Shown here one piece after another: positions 13,413 through 24,622 of a stretch of 64,000 nucleotides of DNA. The notes beneath the pieces are model-generated. The model saw only the letters and a list, made by a program, of their open reading frames with translations, had not been told where the DNA came from and made no database searches. The first letter of the stretch is position 1, and every line of letters begins with the position of its first letter. This DNA comes from Bos javanicus (Eukaryota; Chordata; Mammalia; Artiodactyla; Bovidae), in the NCBI RefSeq assembly GCF_032452875.1, contig NC_083884.1:25375501-25439500 (forward strand), written 5' to 3'. A program made the translations under genes and the position numbers.

Positions 13413-13418
<6 letters not shown>

Positions 13419-13661
13419 GTTCATATCAAAATACAAAGGAGGAAAAGAAGGAACAGGAAAAAAACCAGAATAGACTCTAGTGCCTAATATAATATTGAAT
13501 TATTGAACTGCCGGATAAGTCTGCTTCAAGGATAATATGAGTAAAACATGTTGTTATATCAACAAAATGTGTGTTTATACATGCATGCATACACATGTAC
13601 ATACATATATATGGAGAGAGATAGAAAGATTTAGAGATTTTAGGGGATGGGGTCAAGCAAT

Positions 13662-14134
13662 TGTGGAGGTGTGGAGAGAGAGCAAATTAGCCAAGAAGGT
13701 GTGTTCAGGCTCTCTCACCCCACGTTTTGTAAACAATGACTATGTAACAGCTGAGATCATTTATACCATTGCTCATGCACGTCACGAGGTACCTGCTTGG
13801 TCACAGGTTACTGTGCGTGGGTACACTTGTATGAGCTTCACCATGAAAGTCCTGGCTGCTGCTGTACTGGGGCTACACTGGAGTGACACCATGGCTATGT
13901 TATATGAGGTTATGTTATGGCTCCATTATAGCTCTGTATGGTTATGTTGTGGCTGTTTCTACAGCTGCTGCATCAGCCAGGAGAGAGGCTGTGTTATGGC
14001 TGCCATACCAGCCAGGAGAGAATAAAGGTGTCTGCAGTTCCTGTGGATCCTAACATCTCCTTCCAGCCTCTTAGTTTGCTTCTTGTCTACCCTGGGTTCA
14101 GGCAACAGTGCGCATAGCGAGATTCAGGAAGACA
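13662..14134 (+). mobile_element. Endogenous retrovirus LTR (BTLTR1-like)
   Basis: A 473-base unit with the TG...CA ends expected of a retroviral LTR (tgtggagg at 13662, ca at 14133-14134). A polyadenylation signal AATAAA lies at 14021-14026, leaving about 108 bases of downstream R/U5. The motif agccaggagaga is repeated near 13976 and 14010. The sequence looks like the ruminant BTLTR1 type, recognised by eye only. A 162-codon open frame crosses it but is not a retroviral gene. Only one LTR is in the window, and no gag, pol or env sequence follows. Confidence 0.75.
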
Positions 14135-14136
14135 AT

Positions 14137-14155
14137 TGGTGTCATAAACAGGATC
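14137..14155 (+). other. Primer-binding-like site after the LTR
   Basis: Two bases after the LTR end comes tggtgtcataaacaggatc, which has the position and the TGG start of a tRNA primer-binding site. Its presence shows that the unit to its left is a 5' LTR with a stub of leader (to about 14189), not a solo LTR made by LTR-LTR recombination. The primer tRNA was not identified. Confidence 0.5.
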
Positions 14156-14189
14156 AGGGGATACGGAAGGCTTGATTGGTTTTGGTTTT

Positions 14190-14397
14190 AGATGTAAAGT
14201 CGTGTCTGACTTTTTTGTGACCCCATGGACCGTAGCCTGCCAGGCTCCTCTGTCTATTGGACTGCCCAGGCCCAGAATACTGGAGTGGGTTGCCATTTCC
14301 TTCTCCAGGGGATCTTCCTGACCCAGGAATTGAACCCATCTCTCCTGCATTGGCAAATGGATTTTTTTTTTAACCACTGAGCTACCTGGTAAGCCCT
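14190..14397 (-). mobile_element. Bov-tA SINE
   Basis: Antisense, full arrangement: BovB-like 3' part, Bov-A body, then the complement of the tRNA-Glu-like head ending in 'ctgagctacctgg-aagccc'. A T-run at 14362-14371 interrupts the head. It marks the point where the retroviral leader is lost. Confidence 0.92.
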
Positions 14398-14559
14398 TTT
14401 GCATTACAGGGCACACTATAATTCTTCTTAACAGTTCAATATAAGACTTGCAAAAACAGTCATAATGATTTCGTTGTTAAGCACTAAGAAAAATATATGA
14501 TATATATCAAAGGGAAAGAATGGAAGATAAAGAAAAACACGTGGAAGTGTTAGTAGTAT

Positions 14560-14722
14560 CAACTTTTCATGGCCCCATGGATCCACCAGGCTCCGCTGTC
14601 CATGGAATTCTCCAGGCAAGAATACTGGACTGGGTAGCCATTCTCTTCTCCAGGGGACATTCCAGACCCATGGATTGAACTTGGGTCTCCTGCATTGCAA
14701 GTGGATTATTTTCATTCTGGGC
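14560..14722 (-). mobile_element. Bov-tA SINE, partial
   Basis: Antisense Bov-A body plus part of the tRNA-like head, diverged at both ends. No target duplication was seen. Confidence 0.85.
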
Positions 14723-14956
14723 CAAAAACACATATCTGTGAACATAGTGTTAAGTATAAAACTTATAAATTTCTTTCAAAATTAAAGTGTTTATCATGAA
14801 AATTATGGAATATAATTAGACTATTATCTATAAGTCATATTTGGACATATAAATTTCAAAATATCTATTGAATTGGACTGTAGGTTGAAACAAGTTACCT
14901 ATTTTAAAAATGGTAAATGAAACCTAAGAAACAATAATAATATAAAACTATTTTTT
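14723..14956. other. Unassigned AT-rich spacer
   Basis: Nothing recognised. Confidence 0.6.
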
Positions 14957-15333
14957 CTTCAGTTAAGTTGCTCAGTCAGGTCGGACTCTTTGCAACCCCA
15001 TCAACTGCAGCATGCCAGGCTTCCCTGTCCATCACCAACTCCCCGCAGCTTGCTCAAACTCATGCCCATTGACTCGGTGATGCCATCCGACCGTCTCAAC
15101 TTTTGTTGTACCTTTCTCATCCCGCCTTCAATCTCTCCCAGCACCAGGGTTTTTCCAACGAGTCAGCTCTCCGCATCAGGTGGCCAAAGTACTGGAGTTT
15201 CAGCTTCAACATCTGTCCTTTCAATGAACACCCAGGACTGATCTTCTTTAGGATGGACTGGTTGGATCTCCTTGCATTCCAAGGGACTCTCAAGAGTCTT
15301 CTCCAACACCACAGTTCAAAAGCATCAATTCAA
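14957..15333 (-). mobile_element. BovB LINE 3' end, 5'-truncated
   Basis: Antisense last part of BovB ORF2 plus the 3' terminus. The frame, the complement of the 'MRR-DSLEK-L-L' carboxy-terminal region, is broken by several substitutions. It is truncated at 15333. Confidence 0.94.
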
Positions 15334-15411
15334 TAAATTCTTTTATATTTCAATTTTTTCATATGGCTAAATTATAATTTAAATTAATTAGAATTAGCAT
15401 GATAGTAAGAA

Positions 15412-15630
15412 ATATAGAGGTCTTCCCAAGGGTTCGGTGGTAAAAAAATCCATCCGCTAAGGTAGGAGATGTGGGTTTGATCCTTGAGTTTGGAAGACCC
15501 CTCCTGAAGTAAGAAATGGCAACTCACTCCAGTATTCCTGCCTGGAAAATCCCATGGAACAGAGGGGCCTAGTGGGCTACAGTTGGCCAGAGTCGGATAG
15601 GACTGAACAACTGAGCCCACGCAGCATAAG
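15412..15630 (+). mobile_element. Bov-tA SINE
   Basis: Plus-strand SINE: degraded tRNA-Glu-like head from about 15420, Bov-A body from about 15518, and a BovB-like 3' end 'gactgaacaactgag' at 15601-15615. Confidence 0.9.
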
Positions 15631-15669
15631 ACTCTATGGAAAGAAGTATAAACTCTCGAAAACTTCTCA

Positions 15670-15765
15670 AATACATACAGCTAATTCATTTTTTTTTGTA
15701 CAGCAGAAACTACCACAACATTGTAAAGCAATTATGCTCCAGTAAAAAGAGAAAAGAAAAAAATT
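15670..15765 (+). mobile_element. L1 3' tail
   Basis: Plus-strand copy of the last ~90 bases of a ruminant L1 3' UTR ('cagaaac-accacaacattgtaaagcaattat') followed by an A-rich tail. It is strongly 5'-truncated. Confidence 0.75.
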
Positions 15766-17995
15766 CACTATTACCAATCAATATAATACAGACAATTTCC
15801 AAAGTATTTAGAAAGTAAAATAAACAAAGTATAGCAACACAAAACAATATAATACAAAGAGAGCTACTGCTAAGGATTAGTGGACAACTAGATAAGCAAG
15901 TGTATGTGAGTAGTTGAAAATGCTAATAATTTTCATTCCTTAGCAGTGACAGGTTGACATATCCTTTTCCCTCACATTTTACCTGACAGTCCCTAAAACT
16001 ATTTCTACTGTTATTTCATATCAAACTCTTATTGTTTTCCCTACTAGTCCCCAAAGCTCTGGTGCCTTCCTTCTCTCCTATCCTAATAGTGAATGGGGTC
16101 CCATTCATGTTCTTTTCTACTCTTAATAAAGGGCAATGGGAAATAGCAACAAAGTTATGCACTTGAGAAAATCATATTAGAATGGTCATGGCACAGCAGG
16201 TTGTAATTTGCTTGTACAGTGGGCATACTGTGTCTTTGTTTTGTGCCCAAGTTTAGTGGCTCTTAGCCAAGGAATTCCATAAACAGTTAAATGGAATGTT
16301 GGTTTAAAAAAAAATCACAAAGTAGGAAAGTATTATCATCTCATCCATTGATTTTGCACTCACTGAAAATATTCATAATTTATATTTCAGTACCAGGATT
16401 CCAAAAGTACATCATGAGGCAAAGGATAATAATACAATTTAATTTTGAGTGATTATTGCTAAATAAAACTTCTGGTAAAATAAATGTTATTACTCAGGGT
16501 GAAAAAAAGAACATTTTGTGTTTGAAATATGAGAACAAATTAAGAAAAATTGGAGCAAGTGCACTTACAATTACATTTCTAAAACTATGCTTAACTTCAT
16601 TACAAATACTATTAGCAGCTGCATCAGAAGTGTGCAGCTTTGCTAATAAATGTGCTCTCGTTTTGGTTTGGATTGACAGTGTTTGAGAAATAGGAATAAT
16701 GGATGGCAAATTTACACTAAAGTATGTCACAAAGATTTGTAGGACAATGATGTATGGATTGAACATTCAAATGTGGAAGCTATCAGCAGGTAACCTCAGT
16801 TCATTTCTTGGAGAATGCTTGGCATGGCAGAGAAAAATTCCAATATCCTTTGACCATGGAGGCACAGGAATTGCATACAGCAAGTGTCCTTCCCACGCAA
16901 GTTTTAGAGTTGCCAGAATCACCAGCGGACAACTCTCCAAGATCCAATACAAATTTAGACTCTAAACTGTAGCACAATATGTCATTGTAAATTATTTAAA
17001 ACTTCCAGTGAATTCACTGCAGTGTGCATTCACATCTGTCTTGATAAATAACGTGCTTTTTCTTCATGTACTGAATTATAAAAGCCATAACCAGTTCATC
17101 TTGTACAACCCCGTCCTTCTTTCTGACATATTATTCAGCCACATTATTTTGGAGAGATCAACTTACATATCACCCAGAAATATTCAGGCCCTGGAGATAA
17201 TATTAGCAAGAAAACATTCCATTAGCAAATCCTGCCCACTCAGATACAGATATTCTACCTTCAACATGTTAAAACTTGTTTACATCAGAATATAATTTCA
17301 TCTCTCAGAAAACAATACTTCTTCCACAGTTTTTCAAGGCATTTAGATTGTTGACCTGGAAATGCCTTTCAATGTAATAATCACAGAAAATAATTTTATA
17401 TTTATAACCTGGCCATCCTTAAAGGGCTTTAGTTAATTAGCTTAGATGATTAGTTTAGTTATAGCCTATGGGAGAAAAAAAGCTAAAATATTGTTTTGCT
17501 TTTGAGCTTTTCTCACTGAGCTCTATTTCTAAAATTTTTTGTTCTTGTAGAGAAATACTTCAACTCACTGTCTGATGTGTGAACTTTGAATGTTAGCCAA
17601 GCACTAAGAAATATAATGAAACAGGTGACCTTTTCATTCCTCAGTGATAGCTGTATGTGATCCCAGGCCTCCAGGACACATGTTTAGTACACAGAGTTAC
17701 AGCTAATCTTGCTTAGCATGTCTAGGCATGTGATTGGCTTCAGAAAGGCAGCAACTGTTTTTATTTAATTAACTAATCAATGAAATACTGATCTATGTTG
17801 AAAAGTAATACCATATTGCTAATAAAGTAGAAATAAATTCAACAAAATGGAAAAATTATACTGATCTCAATTATATTGGTGCCTCACTTACATTGCTGCA
17901 TATATATGAATCACCTATGTGACATAAATAATGCATATGACATGTGCATTTTCAGGCTTCATAATTATTTCCAGAAAATACTCTATCAACAGCAT
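15766..17995. other. Unassigned DNA
   Basis: No repeat family or gene was recognised over about 2.2 kb. Overlapping open frames on both strands at 16456-17295 show no known domain. Confidence 0.5.
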
Positions 17996-18242
17996 TCAGA
18001 TCAGATCAAATCAGATCAGTCGCTCAGTCATGTCCGACTCTCCGCGACCCCATGAACCACAGCATGCCAGGCCTCCCTGTCCATCACCAACTCCTGGAGT
18101 TCACTGAGACTTACATCCATCGAGTCAGCGATGCCATCCAGCCATCTCATCCTCTGTCGTCCCCTTCTCCTCTTGCCCCCAATCCCTCCCAGCATCAGAG
18201 TCTTTTCCAATGAGTCAACTCTTCGCATGAGGTGGCCAAAGT
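17996..18242 (-). mobile_element. BovB LINE 3' end with TCAGA tail
   Basis: Antisense BovB 3' end. Its terminal pentanucleotide repeat is of the 'atcag' type (about 17998-18020). The open frame 18028-18228 is the last 66 codons of ORF2 (start RRVDSLEKTLMLG, tryptophan-rich RWLDGIADSMD, end GVAESRT). Confidence 0.95.
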
Positions 18243-18367
18243 ATAATGATCATACAATTGTCAGAGTTTTATACTTTAAGCAACAGAGAATATTTCCCAA
18301 AGCAGAATTACTAACCAGTAATTTGCTGTCACTTTTTAAGTCTTTGTTTATTAAACTTTTAGCTAGT

Positions 18368-18463
18368 CCCTTCTCAATGGGATCTTCCCAACCCAGGGAT
18401 CAAAGCCAGGTCTCCCGCATTGCAAGCAGATTCTTTACCAGCTGAGTCACCGGGGAAGCCCTT
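18368..18463 (-). mobile_element. Bov-tA SINE, tRNA-head fragment
   Basis: Only the tRNA-Glu-like head (complement) and the start of the body remain; the BovB-derived 3' part is missing. Confidence 0.85.
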
Positions 18464-18524
18464 AAACATTTAAAGCAAGACATAAAATAAAATTTCTCCT
18501 TTAAAAAACTTTTTTATTTTTAAA

Positions 18525-18622
18525 AAATGTATATATTGATATATGTATAACTGAATCACTTTGCTATATAGCAGAAATTACACAACATCATAAACCAACT
18601 ATACTTCAATTAAAAAATCAAA
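18525..18622 (+). mobile_element. L1 3' tail
   Basis: Plus-strand terminal L1 3' UTR (the 'ctgaatcactttgctatata-cagaaattacacaacat' block) followed by an A-rich tail. Confidence 0.78.
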
Positions 18623-21331
18623 GTAATAAAAAACTTTTATACTTTCAATCCACCAATATTAAAACATAGTAGTAATGTATATTTAAGGTAATAATAAAAT
18701 GTTATTGCGTACATACCATATATGGCTGGTTATGATTAGGTTTGTTTGAATGATTCATTTTGATTGCTTTTCTAAGTTAAAAAATGAAATATGTAATCTA
18801 AGATCAATAAATATAATTCAAATTTAATTTTCCTGTCACTGAATTACATTCAAACTTTGCCAATAGTGTAAAATAATGAAGTTATATAATTAAGTCTTCC
18901 AAATAGACATTAGTCCTATGAAAAATACATTGCATGTTATGATCAGTTCTTTAGTAATAAAAATACCAGTGTAAGTAGATAACTCTTATTATTGCTAAGA
19001 AACGAAAAGTTATATCACAACATGGCAAATGATTACTCAGGCTGTTTACTCCATGGGCTATACTAGTTACACATATTCTATATTTTCTTATGAAAATGTG
19101 CTTATTTGTATGGTGTGTTGGAATCATTTGTTAACAATTATGTATTTGCTATAAAGTAAGCTTGCCCTGAAACATTATTATGAATTTATAGGATTTAGTA
19201 AGAATTCTACTATAGAGAACTATAACCAAAGGAAAACCTCCTATGTATCATATAAAATCAAAAAACGATATACTAATATGCATATGTACAATATGTTCTC
19301 CTACACTCCAAGGCTGATTCTTTATATTTCTGTGGTACTAAGATGTCTGTACATGTTTTTAGACTATACTATGCATTGGTACTCAGAGTAGCAGTAGGTG
19401 GCAACTAGGAGATATTTTTGTCCTTTCTTCCTGATTAAAGAAAGTGAATTAAGATAATAAAGGGACATACATACTCAAGGTCACAGAACTAAGAAGCTGT
19501 GAAGCTGGGGTAGAATACAGGCCATCAAACTCACATAAGGAAACTTTTCCAACCAAAATCTGCTGCCATCACAATATTCATACAAAGAAAACTGCTAGAA
19601 TTGATAAAATAGAATATTCTTTTACTTTGGCATAAATATTCCTTTACTTCACCCAGTGATTCACCCATCTAAGGAGGTTATTCCTGGTTAAATCTAACAT
19701 TTACTGTGGGGATACATAGAGTAGTATTTAAGACATGTCCCTATAGGAGACTCCAAAAAACTCCAAATGCCAATTTGATGCTAATGACAGCCACACAAAC
19801 ACAAGTACATACACATCATTCTCTTAAACAAAAGGTTTAAAATATGAGAGATGTATTTTCCTCTTGATGAAATGAATTCATTAAGGGGGTTTATTACTTG
19901 CACAAAGAAATTGCCAGAAATACACCCTAAGTGGAAGAAAAAAGAAACCGGGAGTAGAAATGATCAGATAGATAAAGACATTAAGTGTATGCAGAAACAG
20001 ATTCAACTCTTATATTTTATATGCAGTGTTTCAAAGACCTCTGTTCCTCTTACATTTTGCCCTTTCCCTTTCTTTTAAGAAGGATTATATTAGCACTCCT
20101 TTTATATTCTTTTCTTTTTTGTTTTCTCTTCTTACCAATCAGATTTTGTTTGCATTATTTCACTAGCATCTTAAACCTAAGACTCTCTTTGTGGTCTTGA
20201 ATCTTGCACTAATGTACTTCCTTCTACTAACCACCCTCCTTAAACTATGAAGAAGAGAATGAGGACAGCCTGAGAGAAAGGATCTAAGTTATATCATGTA
20301 CAACTAGGAAATTCTAATACCGCCATATGCAGACTCATGCTGTACAAAAAGCATGAGGAATAAATGACGAGACAAGGTGGTTCTATCCCCAAAAGGAAAA
20401 TTCTGAAGTTAGAAAAATAGTAATAAAACTGAGCAGCCTCATAGACAGTAGATTTATGCTTTATAGCTGTTAAAGCCCCACTCTTAACCAGCCAGTGGGG
20501 CACAAGCATTCCCACGGATCATAAATCACAGGTTTTTCTACAGTACTCAGTGTTCACCTTCATCTTACTACTAAGACAAATACTACCTTGTAGTTCAACA
20601 AAATTTGCCTTATGTGGTAGAATTATATGAATTGCCAATCCAGTTCTCTGGAGTGCCTGCAGATTGTCATAAAATAACAAAAGCAACACTATATTATGGA
20701 ATTGCTGCTCACAGCACTATTCTTGATGGTAAGCCAAAGTACTGGAGAGCTTTAGAGTTTAGTTAGAGCTTTAGAGTTCAGTCATAAAAACACATTTGAG
20801 CAAGATATGGCTATTTGAAAAGCTTGTGTTCATTTTTCTACAGACCAAATGTGGAAATAACGTCAAACACAAAATCCCAGCAATTCCTAGTAGCCAGTCT
20901 CACAGAAAATCTCCCAAATTATAAGAAACAATGGACTTTAGAAAGTAAATTACTACCAAATTTTTATCAATAGATAAAAGGCATAGAATTAGCCCTTTTA
21001 TAGATATCAGCAACCAAAAATACCTGCAGTTAAAAAATTAAAGTGAACAATATAAGATTCAGTTTTCTACTTACATTTGTTCAAGGACCTGCCTTATAAT
21101 AACCAATGACTACCCTCATGGCCCCATGAGAACCATTGTATAATTAATATGGTTCCATAATCAATGAACAAGGATATTAACTTACACGTGTTAAATAAAT
21201 CATTTTACCTAGTATAAAACAGATTTTATGGTATGAAATAAGGATTGCTTATAAAAATTGGCAATTAATGGGGCTATATCTTCACTGGAGTTAGAAATAC
21301 TGAGCTCCTGTTAAAAATATTGAGAAATTGA
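18623..21331. other. Unassigned DNA with one MIR remnant
   Basis: Apart from the MIR at 19450-19545, nothing was recognised. Open frames at 19851-20200 and 20294-20515 look like chance. Confidence 0.5.
19450..19545 (-). mobile_element. MIR SINE remnant
   Basis: Antisense MIR core: 'tactcaaggtcacagaacta' at 19472-19491, then 'gaagctggggtagaatacaggcc', matching the 'agagctgggattcgaacccagg' part of MIR. Confidence 0.7.
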
Positions 21332-21342
21332 AAAGAATATTG

Positions 21343-21617
21343 CTGCTGCCACTGCTAAGTCATGTCAGTTGTGTTTGACTCTGTGTGACCCCATAGACAG
21401 CAGCCCACCAGGCTCCCTCGTCCCTGGGATTCTCCAGGCAAGAACACTGGAGTGGGTTGCCATTTCCTTCTCCAATGCATGAAAGTGAAAAGTGAAAGTG
21501 AAGTTGCTCAGTCGTGTCCGACTCTTTGCGACCCCATGGACTGCGGCCTACCAAGCTCCTCCGTCCATGGGATTTTCCAGGCAAGAGTGCTGGAGTGGGT
21601 TGCCATTGCCTTCTCTG
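21343..21617 (-). mobile_element. Bov-A2 dimeric SINE with TSD
   Basis: Antisense Bov-A2: two Bov-A monomers joined by the gaaagtgaaaagtgaaagtg linker at about 21481-21500. An exact 11-base duplication, aaagaatattg, flanks it at 21332-21342 and 21618-21628. Confidence 0.96.
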
Positions 21618-21646
21618 AAAGAATATTGACTGCTAAGTTAAACATA

Positions 21647-21925
21647 TGCTATGCTATGCTATGCTAAGTCACTTCAGTCGTGTCCGACTCTGTGTGACCC
21701 CATAGACAGCAGCCCACCAGGCTCCCTCGTCCCTGGGATTCTCCAGGCAAGAACACTGGAGTGGGTTGCCATTTCCTTCTCCAATGCATGAAAGTGAAAA
21801 GTGAAAGTGAAGTCGCTCAGTCATGTCCGACTCTCAGCGACCCCATGGACTGCAGCCTACCAGGCTCCTCCATCCATGGGATTTTCCAAGCAAGAGTACC
21901 GGAGTGGGGTACCATTGCCTTCTCC
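21647..21925 (-). mobile_element. Bov-A2 dimeric SINE with TSD, tandem neighbour
   Basis: A second antisense Bov-A2 in the same orientation, starting with a short (atgct)n run. An exact 12-base duplication, aagttaaacata, lies at 21635-21646 and 21926-21937. Only about six bases separate its left duplication from the right duplication of the previous element. Confidence 0.96.
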
Positions 21926-21937
21926 AAGTTAAACATA

Positions 21938-23107
21938 AAATCTCATAAAATTTTTATATTCAAAAGAAATTAAATGGAAACAATTTGTAGAGTATCTTCA
22001 TGGTTGAAAGAAAAATCTCACTTGTCATATATTCTTTGAGTAATATTTACATCATTGATACTTTGAAAATATACATTATTAATTTGAAGTGTTATTTGTT
22101 GGATGGAGTATATACTAAGATGAAATATTTGAAAGAGCTTCCATGTTTTTTATTAAAAATGATGCCTAGACACACATATCTTCACATCTTCCTGCCAAAT
22201 TTAATTGGAATTGGAGCAGCATGTTCAAATAGCCAAAATAACCTTGAGGTATAAGCATCTAAAGGAGCTGAGAATGGCTTGAAAAAGAAGCAGGAGAGAG
22301 TAGGAGAGGAGAATATGACATTCATAATACTGAGAAGGACTGAATTGATTTGGAAAACTTTCTTCCCCATGAAGCTTCCAGAAAGTTCCAGACTTGGAGG
22401 GTCTTTTTGTAATGGCAATGAGATATAGGAAAATACTCACAGTAATTGCATTTGGAACAACTGGGCCAGCTTACTACCATGACCATCATCACCACAGAGA
22501 ATAGCAGAAAAAACAGATTTTGCATTTTAAAGAGTTGCCAGAATTTAGCAGAGTCCTAGTGGGAATGTTAGGGTAAGAGAGAAAACCTTTCTGAGCATAG
22601 TGCATGTGTTCTGTTACAGGAGTTTGTGTGGTGACTCCCGCCTGCTAACACTGCTTACATAGGTACTGAATGCTCAGTCAGCCATCCCATTCAGAGAAGC
22701 TGACAAAAATAAATCTACCCAAAAAGAGATTAACCAATCTTCTCATTCACTCACAAATATAAACCAATAACCAAGTATGGCCAAATTGAAGACAGAAAAT
22801 AAAAGTACAAAGAAAATAAAAATTAGCTTTGGAAAAAATGATGATCATTCAGAGAGTAAGTGAAGAAAATTCTACTCAGTACTTTCAGATTGATTAGAGA
22901 AAATATTTGCATCTAAAACTTAAGAAAATAGAGCTACCTAAAAATGAATACTCAAAAGACAAAAAAAAAATTCTTGGTAATGAAAATGTAATGATAGAAA
23001 ACGTAAGATGAATGTAACACCGAGGAAACTTTCCAGAACATAAAGCTGAAAGACTAAGATATAAAAAGAGAAAAGATAAGAGGATGCAGTATAAATTCAG
23101 AAGGCTA
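21938..23107. other. Unassigned DNA
   Basis: No repeat family or gene was recognised; several short overlapping open frames on both strands near 22000-22525 look like chance. Confidence 0.5.
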
Positions 23108-23118
23108 AATTTTGCTCT

Positions 23119-23335
23119 ATGCTGTGCTGTGCTCAGTTGCTCAGTCATGTCCAACTCTTTGTGACTCCATGGACCGTAGCACGCTAGGCTCCTCTGTCCT
23201 TGGGATTTTCCAGGCAAGAATATTGGAGTGTGTTGCTATTTCCTTCTCCAAGGAATCTTCCCAACCCAGAGATCAAACCTATGTCTTCTGCATTTGCAGG
23301 CAGATTCTTTACCACTGTGCCACCTGGGAAGCCCG
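23119..23335 (-). mobile_element. Bov-tA SINE with TSD
   Basis: Antisense, complete from the BovB-like 3' end (gctgtgctgtgctcag) to the complement of the tRNA-like head 'cacctgggaagccc'. The duplication aattttgctct lies on both sides (23108-23118 and 23336-23346). Confidence 0.95.
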
Positions 23336-23346
23336 AATTTTGCTCT

Positions 23347-23424
23347 GCTGCTGCTGCTGCTAAGTTGCTTCAGTCATGTCCGACTTTGTGCAGCCCCATA
23401 GACGGCAGCCCATCAGGCTCCACC
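23347..23424 (-). mobile_element. Bov-A SINE fragment sharing a TSD
   Basis: Short antisense Bov-A monomer that starts with (CTG)n. It lies between the second and third copies of aattttgctct (23336-23346, 23425-23435). It therefore entered the target duplication made by, or shared with, the neighbour at 23119-23335. Confidence 0.92.
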
Positions 23425-23674
23425 AATTTTGCTCTACTGGGAAGTAAATAAATAGAAATAAAAGGAAATAAAGAATGGGAAGGAGTACTCATAGATATAG
23501 TGAAAGAAAAAGCTCCATGTCTCAAAAGGATTTTGAAGTGATACAACCTCTGTCAGGCAAAAAAAAAAAGACAAAAGAAAGAAGCAAATATATCTAAACA
23601 AAACCTTTTCTTTTTAGAACAGGTAGCCACAGAACTCTGAATAAAATTTAAGAAATTAATAATGGGTACATGAT

Positions 23675-23973
23675 CTGGTAGCTTAGCTGGTAAAGAATCT
23701 GCCTGCAATGCAGGAGACCCCAGTTCAATTCCCAGAATGGGAAGATCTGCTAGAGAAGGGATCAGCTACCCACTCCAGTATTCTTGGGCTTCCTTGATGG
23801 CTCAGCTGGTAAAGAATCCATCTGCAATGTGGGAGAACTGGGTTTGATCCCTGGGTTGGGAAGATCCCCTGGTGAAGGGAACAGCTACCCACTCCAGTAT
23901 TCTGGCCTGGAGAATTCCATGGGCTGTATAGTCCATAGGGTCACAAAGAGTAGGACACGACTGAATGACTTTC
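23675..23973 (+). mobile_element. Bov-tA SINE with two tRNA heads in tandem
   Basis: Plus-strand. A first tRNA-Glu-like head (23675-23786) contains an A-box-like tagcttagctgg and a B-box-like agttcaattcc. A second head ('ggcttccttgatggctcagctgg', B-box-like ggtttgatccc) then begins at about 23787 and is followed by a complete body and 3' end. The duplication acatgat lies at 23668-23674 and 23974-23980. Confidence 0.85.
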
Positions 23974-24049
23974 ACATGATAAAACAGGGTATGATGATAT
24001 TTGTGAGAGATGGAAGGCAAATGTCTCTTACATGAGCAGAAAAGGCCAA

Positions 24050-24140
24050 AATAGATCAACAAATATTTGAGTGTCTGCTATGAGTTAGGCATCATTTTAA
24101 GTGCTAGAGCAATACAAGCTATACATAGGCATAGAAAGAC
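24050..24140 (-). mobile_element. L2 LINE remnant, 3' end
   Basis: Antisense L2 3' end: 'aaatatttgagtgtctgctatgag-taggca' at 24061-24092 matches the complement of the L2 terminal 'gcctactatgtgccaggca' block. It is continued at 24640-24925 after inserted or diverged DNA. Confidence 0.7.
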
Positions 24141-24214
24141 AGACACTGGAATTTACCAGATTTATCCTTGGAGCTGTAAGGAAGCCATGTGACTAGAGAC
24201 GAATTGTAGGTAAA

Positions 24215-24312
24215 AGAGTTTAGTATCACTTGCTCATGGGATGGCACAAGTACAAGCCTTGAACCTGGCTCTTCAGACCAGAGTTCCTAGTGTGAAATCA
24301 CTGCGACAGCAC
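24215..24312 (-). mobile_element. Possible MIR remnant inside the split L2
   Basis: 'cacttgctcatgggatggca' then 'ccttgaacctggctcttcaga' follow the order of the antisense MIR core. The match is weak. Confidence 0.45.
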
Positions 24313-24319
24313 CTCAGCT

Positions 24320-24622
24320 TGAGGACAATGTGCAGAAGAATTGAGCACAGCATTTAGCATCTAATTGAGCATCCAATTCAAGATGGTGGCACTGGGCTGC
24401 ACGCAGTGAAGGAGGAGGTGCAGACAGCATCTGGGTGTGAGCAGCACAGTTGTGCCCCACCTGTCTCCCAGAACACCATCCCCTCCCCACTGAAAAGATC
24501 CCTATAATACAGTCTTAGTCACTGCCTCTCAGGGACAGCATCTGCTCTAGATTCCAGGTTCAAACATCTTCATATTCTGAGCAGAGAATGAAAGTTTCCT
24601 TTGTTTCTGACTTGCAAAAAAA
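24320..24622 (+). other. Unidentified insert ending in an A-run
   Basis: A GC-richer stretch of about 300 bases. It contains 'caagatggtggcac' at 24380-24393 and a near-polyadenylation signal aatgaa at 24588-24593. It ends in a run of 11 A's at 24617-24627. It sits between two halves of an L2. It could be a degraded LTR, a processed retrocopy or a SINE-like insert. No family was recognised. Confidence 0.35.

Noticed and set aside
13537..14025. 162-codon plus-strand open frame
   Set aside because: It runs through the microsatellite-like lead-in and the body of a retroviral LTR; LTRs of this type do not encode a protein here and no motif is present.
16456..17295. Overlapping open frames on both strands
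   Set aside because: No conserved motif, no plausible start context and comparable openness on both strands indicate chance.
23675..23786. tRNA gene
   Set aside because: The A-box and B-box-like pieces belong to the tRNA-Glu-derived head of a Bov-tA SINE; the cloverleaf is not maintained.
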